From CAZTWC01 sp964617105 [NCBI: uncultured Myxococcia bacterium] (lineage in GTDB: Bacteria > CAZTWC01): a stretch of 10,013 bases of DNA. Position 1 is the stretch's first letter. Each line of letters opens with the position of its first letter. A program made the position numbers and the translations under genes. Location of the stretch: assembly GCA_964617105.1 (NCBI GenBank), contig CAZTWC010000089.1:1-10013 (forward strand). The letters run 5' to 3'. The notes under the pieces were generated by a model. The model did not search any database and had not been told where the DNA came from. It worked only from the letters and a program-made list of their open reading frames with translations. Below, piece by piece: positions 7,147-10,013 of the stretch.

Positions 7147-7698
7147 ATGACTGCAATGAAAGCAAAAATGCGGCCTACTCAACAGCACCGGGAGATGATT
7201 AAAATTCTGGTGGTGGATGATGAACCTGACAATATCATTTTTATGACCGCTCTGCTTACAGATCACGGTTATCAAATGATTGAGGCTCGAAATGCCGATG
7301 AAGCGTTAAAAAAAATCGATGTGATCTTGCCGGATCTGATTATATTGGACATCAGGCTTCCCCGGCAGTCGGGAATCTCCCTCTACCGGCAATTGAAATT
7401 GAATGATAACTACCGGCATGTGCCAGTAATTTTTTTAAGCGCCTTTGGAATTGCCAGGAACTTTATCAGCGAGAGTTTTCGTAAACTGGTGCCGGATGAA
7501 CGAGTTCCGGAGCCAGAATTGTTCCTGGAAAAGCCGGTTAATATAGATCTTCTGCTGGAGAGTATTGAAGATATTCTGGCCAGAAAAGGGGGGGCAAAGA
7601 CTATGTCACGCCAGGAGTTACAGGCAGAGATTTCAACCCTGATGGAAAACGTGGACAAACAAAAACTGGCAGAAATTTTATCGGTGTTAAAAAAATAG
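7147..7698 (+). CDS. Free-standing response regulator with short helical tail
   Basis: A receiver domain covers residues 18-146: acidic pair D24-D25, phosphoacceptor D68 in LIILDIRLP, S98 and K129-P130 are all present, so it should be phosphorylatable. Between S98 and K129 there are more residues than usual (a segment around 101-125, GIARNFISES to PEPEL), giving an enlarged beta4-beta5 region. After the domain, residues 152-183 form a probable amphipathic helix (SRQELQAEISTLMENVDKQK), which is too short for a DNA-binding or enzymatic output. The start is uncertain: ATG 7147 has AAGG nine bases upstream, while M8 and M17 are alternatives, M17 lying directly before the domain. It starts 26 bases after the Fe-S subunit gene and is likely in the same transcript. 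Confidence 0.85.
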   Translation: MTAMKAKMRPTQQHREMIKILVVDDEPDNIIFMTALLTDHGYQMIEARNADEALKKIDVILPDLIILDIRLPRQSGISLYRQLKLNDNYRHVPVIFLSAFGIARNFISESFRKLVPDERVPEPELFLEKPVNIDLLLESIEDILARKGGAKTMSRQELQAEISTLMENVDKQKLAEILSVLKK

Positions 7699-7741
7699 AT
7701 TCGTAAATTTTTTATCAATTCCTTAGTATAGGAGGTACAAA

Positions 7742-8152
7742 ATGGGGACTATAAACCAAGAAAATACTCTATTATTTGGGCTTAAGATTTTGGTTACTGA
7801 TGATGAACCAGATATGAGGACTTTTTTGTCCACCCTTTTTGAGGACAACGGCGCCACGGTATTTCAGGCTTCTAACGGAAAAGAGGCTTTGGAAATCGCC
7901 CAGGCAGAGAAACCGAATCTGATCACCTTGGATTTGGCCATGCCGGAGATGGACGGTGGTGAAACTTATGCGGCTTTAAAAGCCAAATCGGAATTGCAGA
8001 ATATTCCGGTTTGCGTTATCTCGGGCCAGCCAAAATTGAGAAAGTTGATTTATTCACAAGATCTACCCCGGCCGGAAGGGTATATGAATAAACCGGTCAA
8101 AGAGGAAACCGTGCTGATGAACATACGTAAAATATTACGTCTTCCCAGGTAG
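7742..8152 (+). CDS. Single-domain response regulator (CheY-like)
   Basis: This 136-residue protein is a lone receiver: D20-D21, phosphoacceptor D64 in LITLDLAMPEMDGG, S94 in VISG and K117-P118. There is no output domain, so it probably passes phosphate on or acts by binding a partner. A strong ribosome binding site GGAGGT (7731-7736) lies five bases before the ATG. It resembles the partial receiver at the right edge of the window more than the preceding regulator: both have DDEPDM, a TFL(S/T)TL segment, and DNG followed by GKE. The two therefore look like paralogues placed on either side of the kinase gene. Confidence 0.9.
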   Translation: MGTINQENTLLFGLKILVTDDEPDMRTFLSTLFEDNGATVFQASNGKEALEIAQAEKPNLITLDLAMPEMDGGETYAALKAKSELQNIPVCVISGQPKLRKLIYSQDLPRPEGYMNKPVKEETVLMNIRKILRLPR

Positions 8153-8195
8153 GTCTGCCCTACTGAAAATTATTGGCTATTTGGGCGATAAAGTT

Positions 8196-8224
8196 TTGCA
8201 ATGAATTTATTTATAAGATATAAA
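8196..8224 (+). promoter_or_regulatory. Promoter candidate for the histidine kinase gene
   Basis: TTGCAA (8196-8201) and TATAAA (8219-8224) are separated by exactly 17 bases, matching sigma-70 elements at four and five of six positions. The site lies in the 141-base gap before the kinase gene, the widest gap in the signalling block. It would give the kinase and last receiver a supply independent of the promoter at 3854. The AT-rich setting raises the chance of a false match. Confidence 0.4.
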
Positions 8225-8293
8225 GATTGCTTTGTGTTCTTTCACTTTTAGGGCACTAAATGATTTTTATCAGTAAATTCAGGAGAAAGGCCA

Positions 8294-9724
8294 GTGGAAA
8301 ATATTTACCGCCAATACTTTGAACAGATGCCTTGCTATGTCACTATCCAGGATCAAAATTTGCGCATTATCGATACTAATAAAAAATATCGGGATGATTT
8401 CGGCCAGGCAATTGGAAGATATTGTTTTCAAGTCTATAAGAACCGCACTGACAAATGCCCGAAGTGCCCGGTTGAAAAAACCTTTCAGGATGGGAAGAAA
8501 CATAGCAACGAAGAGTTGATTCAACTAAAAGATGGTAAGAAAATACCGGTAGTGGTCTGGACTTCGCCGATAACAGATAACACTGATAATGTGGTAGCGG
8601 TAATGGAGATGTCCACCGATATCTCTGAGGTAAAACAGTTGCAAGAGAAGTATCGGGCTCTGTTTTCTGAGGTACCCTGTTACATTTCAGTGCAGGACAA
8701 AAATTTGAAGATTATCGATGCCAACCGGCTGTTTAAAGATGATTTTGGCGATTGTATCGGTTCTAATTGTTATAAAGTATATAAACAAAGGGATAAACCA
8801 TGCCCCGATTGTTTGGTAATGGACTCTTTTGGTGACGGCCAACCGCATCACACCGAAGAGATAATGAATTCTCTGGAGGGGGAGCCCAGAAATGTTTTAT
8901 GCCACTCTGCTCCCTTGCGCAATGCTTCCGGCAAGGTGGTGGCTGTTATGGAGATGTTTACTGACATTACCGATATCCGGAAACTGCAGTCGAAATTAGC
9001 CTCTCTGGGGCTTATAGTCGGTTCTTCTGCCCATGATATAAAAGGGTTTATCGGCGGCATTGACGGTGGACGTTATTTGGTGGAGAGCGGGATTAAAAAA
9101 GAAAACTTCAGCCGCATAAAGCAGGGTTGGGAGATGGTTCAAAGAAACCTCCATAGAATACGTAGAGTCACCCTTAATCTGTTGTATTCAGCCAAGGACC
9201 GGGATGTGAATTGGGAGTTGGTGGATATTAGCAATCTGATTGAGGATATCCATCTCGATACCGAAGATATGGCGAAGACCCATGGAATCGATTTGAAGGT
9301 CAAGGGAGAGGAGAACCTGGAAATGGTTGAGGGTGATGGTAGTGCCCTGTATTCGATGCTGATGAACCTGGTCGAAAACGCCTATGACGCCTGTCGCATG
9401 GATAGCCAAAAGGATGAACACCGGGTGGAGATAGACGCCTATACTGAATCGAATAGGGTAGTGATCAAGGTATCTGACAATGGGGTTGGCATGGACCAGG
9501 AGAATAGAGAAAAAGCTTTTAGCCTGTTTTTTTCCTCCAAGGGAAGCCAGGGGACTGGCCTGGGATTATATGTAGCCAACAAAGTGGTTAAAAACCACGG
9601 AGGCACAATTCTAATCGATTCCCAGCCGGGAAAGGGGACAAATTTTATTATAAAACTGCCCCAAAATTATTTTTCTACCCAAGAAATAGTTAATCGGGAG
9701 CAGGAAATAAGGAATGGATATTAG
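8294..9724 (+). CDS. Soluble PAS-PAS sensor histidine kinase with cysteine motifs
   Basis: This is a two-component sensor kinase with no membrane segment, so it senses a cytoplasmic signal. The start is GTG, with AGGAGA (8281-8286) upstream. Two PAS domains (about 5-115 and 120-230) align without gaps at an offset of exactly 115 residues: C14/C129, C44/C159, C55/C170, C58/C173, H70/H185 and VMEM 103/218. The C-x2-C pairs (CPKC, CPDC) are followed by no histidine, so they are not c-type heme sites; a metal, Fe-S cluster or thiol switch is possible. The phosphoacceptor is H247 in SSAHDIKGFIGG (244-255), a non-canonical H-box. The ATPase domain shows N358/E361/N362 (NLVENAYDA), DNGVGM (395-400) and GTGLGLYVANK (420-430), so it should be active. 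Receivers before and after it are the likely phosphate acceptors. Confidence 0.9.
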   Translation: MENIYRQYFEQMPCYVTIQDQNLRIIDTNKKYRDDFGQAIGRYCFQVYKNRTDKCPKCPVEKTFQDGKKHSNEELIQLKDGKKIPVVVWTSPITDNTDNVVAVMEMSTDISEVKQLQEKYRALFSEVPCYISVQDKNLKIIDANRLFKDDFGDCIGSNCYKVYKQRDKPCPDCLVMDSFGDGQPHHTEEIMNSLEGEPRNVLCHSAPLRNASGKVVAVMEMFTDITDIRKLQSKLASLGLIVGSSAHDIKGFIGGIDGGRYLVESGIKKENFSRIKQGWEMVQRNLHRIRRVTLNLLYSAKDRDVNWELVDISNLIEDIHLDTEDMAKTHGIDLKVKGEENLEMVEGDGSALYSMLMNLVENAYDACRMDSQKDEHRVEIDAYTESNRVVIKVSDNGVGMDQENREKAFSLFFSSKGSQGTGLGLYVANKVVKNHGGTILIDSQPGKGTNFIIKLPQNYFSTQEIVNREQEIRNGY

Positions 9725-9757
9725 TCATTTATCAATCAATAGAAACGAGGTAACATT

Positions 9758-10013
9758 ATGGAAACCAAAAAAGTGCTGGTAATTGATGATGAGCCCGATA
9801 TGGTTACATTTTTAACCACCCTGCTCCAAGACAATGGCTTTGCCACCTACTCTGCCTCTGATGGCAAAGAGGGGATAGAGAAAGTCAGGCAGGAGAAACC
9901 AAATTTGATTTTGCTTGACCTGGTTATGCCCAACCAGAGCGGAGTCAAATTTTTCCGGCACATAAAGAAAGATGAGACTTTAAAAAATATTCCTATCATC
10001 ATTGTAACCGGAC
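9758..10013 (+). CDS. Response regulator receiver domain, 3' end outside the window
   Basis: The first 85 residues of a receiver are visible: D10-D11 in VIDDEPDM, phosphoacceptor D54 in LILLDLVMP and T84 in IIVTG. The conserved lysine and any output domain lie beyond the window. ATG 9758 is preceded by GAGGT (9747-9751) six bases upstream and follows the kinase stop by 33 bases, which makes it a good candidate for the cognate partner. It is close in sequence to the single-domain receiver on the other side of the kinase gene. Confidence 0.9.
   Translation, partial: METKKVLVIDDEPDMVTFLTTLLQDNGFATYSASDGKEGIEKVRQEKPNLILLDLVMPNQSGVKFFRHIKKDETLKNIPIIIVTG

Noticed and set aside
8202-8252. Short frame of 16 codons starting ATGAAT before the kinase gene
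   Set aside because: It is very short, has no ribosome binding site and overlaps the promoter candidate.
8456-8469. c-type heme attachment site in the kinase PAS domain
   Set aside because: The motif is CPKC followed by proline, and CPDC followed by leucine in the second domain; neither has the required CxxCH histidine, and the protein has no export signal.

Overview
All nine complete genes in this window, and both partial genes at its edges, lie on the + strand. By eye the DNA is moderately AT-leaning and has no insertion sequence, tRNA, rRNA or CRISPR array. The gene content suggests an anaerobic, Desulfobacterota-like bacterium or a neighbouring anaerobic phylum. The markers are a DsrMK/TmcCB/HdrDE-type membrane redox pair, an Rrf2 regulator with an IscR-like cysteine trio, PAS domains with paired-cysteine motifs, and several free-standing receiver domains. 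The phylum is inferred from gene style only; no 16S or other marker is present.

Region 1 (1-3683) is a tight operon. It holds three consecutive SPFH/band-7 membrane proteins in the order HflK-like (5' end cut by the window edge), HflC-like, HflK-like. Sixteen bases later comes a cysteine-rich protein that joins a MerR/excisionase-type DNA-binding domain to a receiver-like domain. HflK/HflC proteins normally form a membrane cage around the protease FtsH; no ftsH is visible here.

Region 2 (3684-4036) is the only long stretch without a credible gene. It carries a good sigma-70-type promoter (TTGACA, 17 bases, TACGAT), a nested inverted repeat just upstream of it, a second inverted repeat in the predicted leader, and TTAA-spacer-TTAA motifs.

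Region 3 (4037-7120) encodes the Rrf2 regulator, a five-helix cytochrome b-type subunit (DsrM/TmcC/NarI-like) and a cytoplasmic iron-sulfur subunit (DsrK/HdrD/TmcB-like). The last two genes overlap by 11 bases. They probably exchange electrons between the quinone pool and a cytoplasmic or periplasmic partner that is not encoded here.

Region 4 (7147-10013) is a signalling set: two free-standing response regulators, a soluble histidine kinase with two near-identical-format PAS domains each carrying the same four cysteines, and a third receiver cut by the right edge. The common theme of regions 3 and 4 is redox: a possible Fe-S transcription factor, an Fe-S/heme electron carrier and a cysteine-bearing sensor kinase in one co-directional run. 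A plausible but untested reading is a quinone-linked redox module packaged with its own sensing circuit. A second promoter candidate before the kinase gene would let it be expressed separately.
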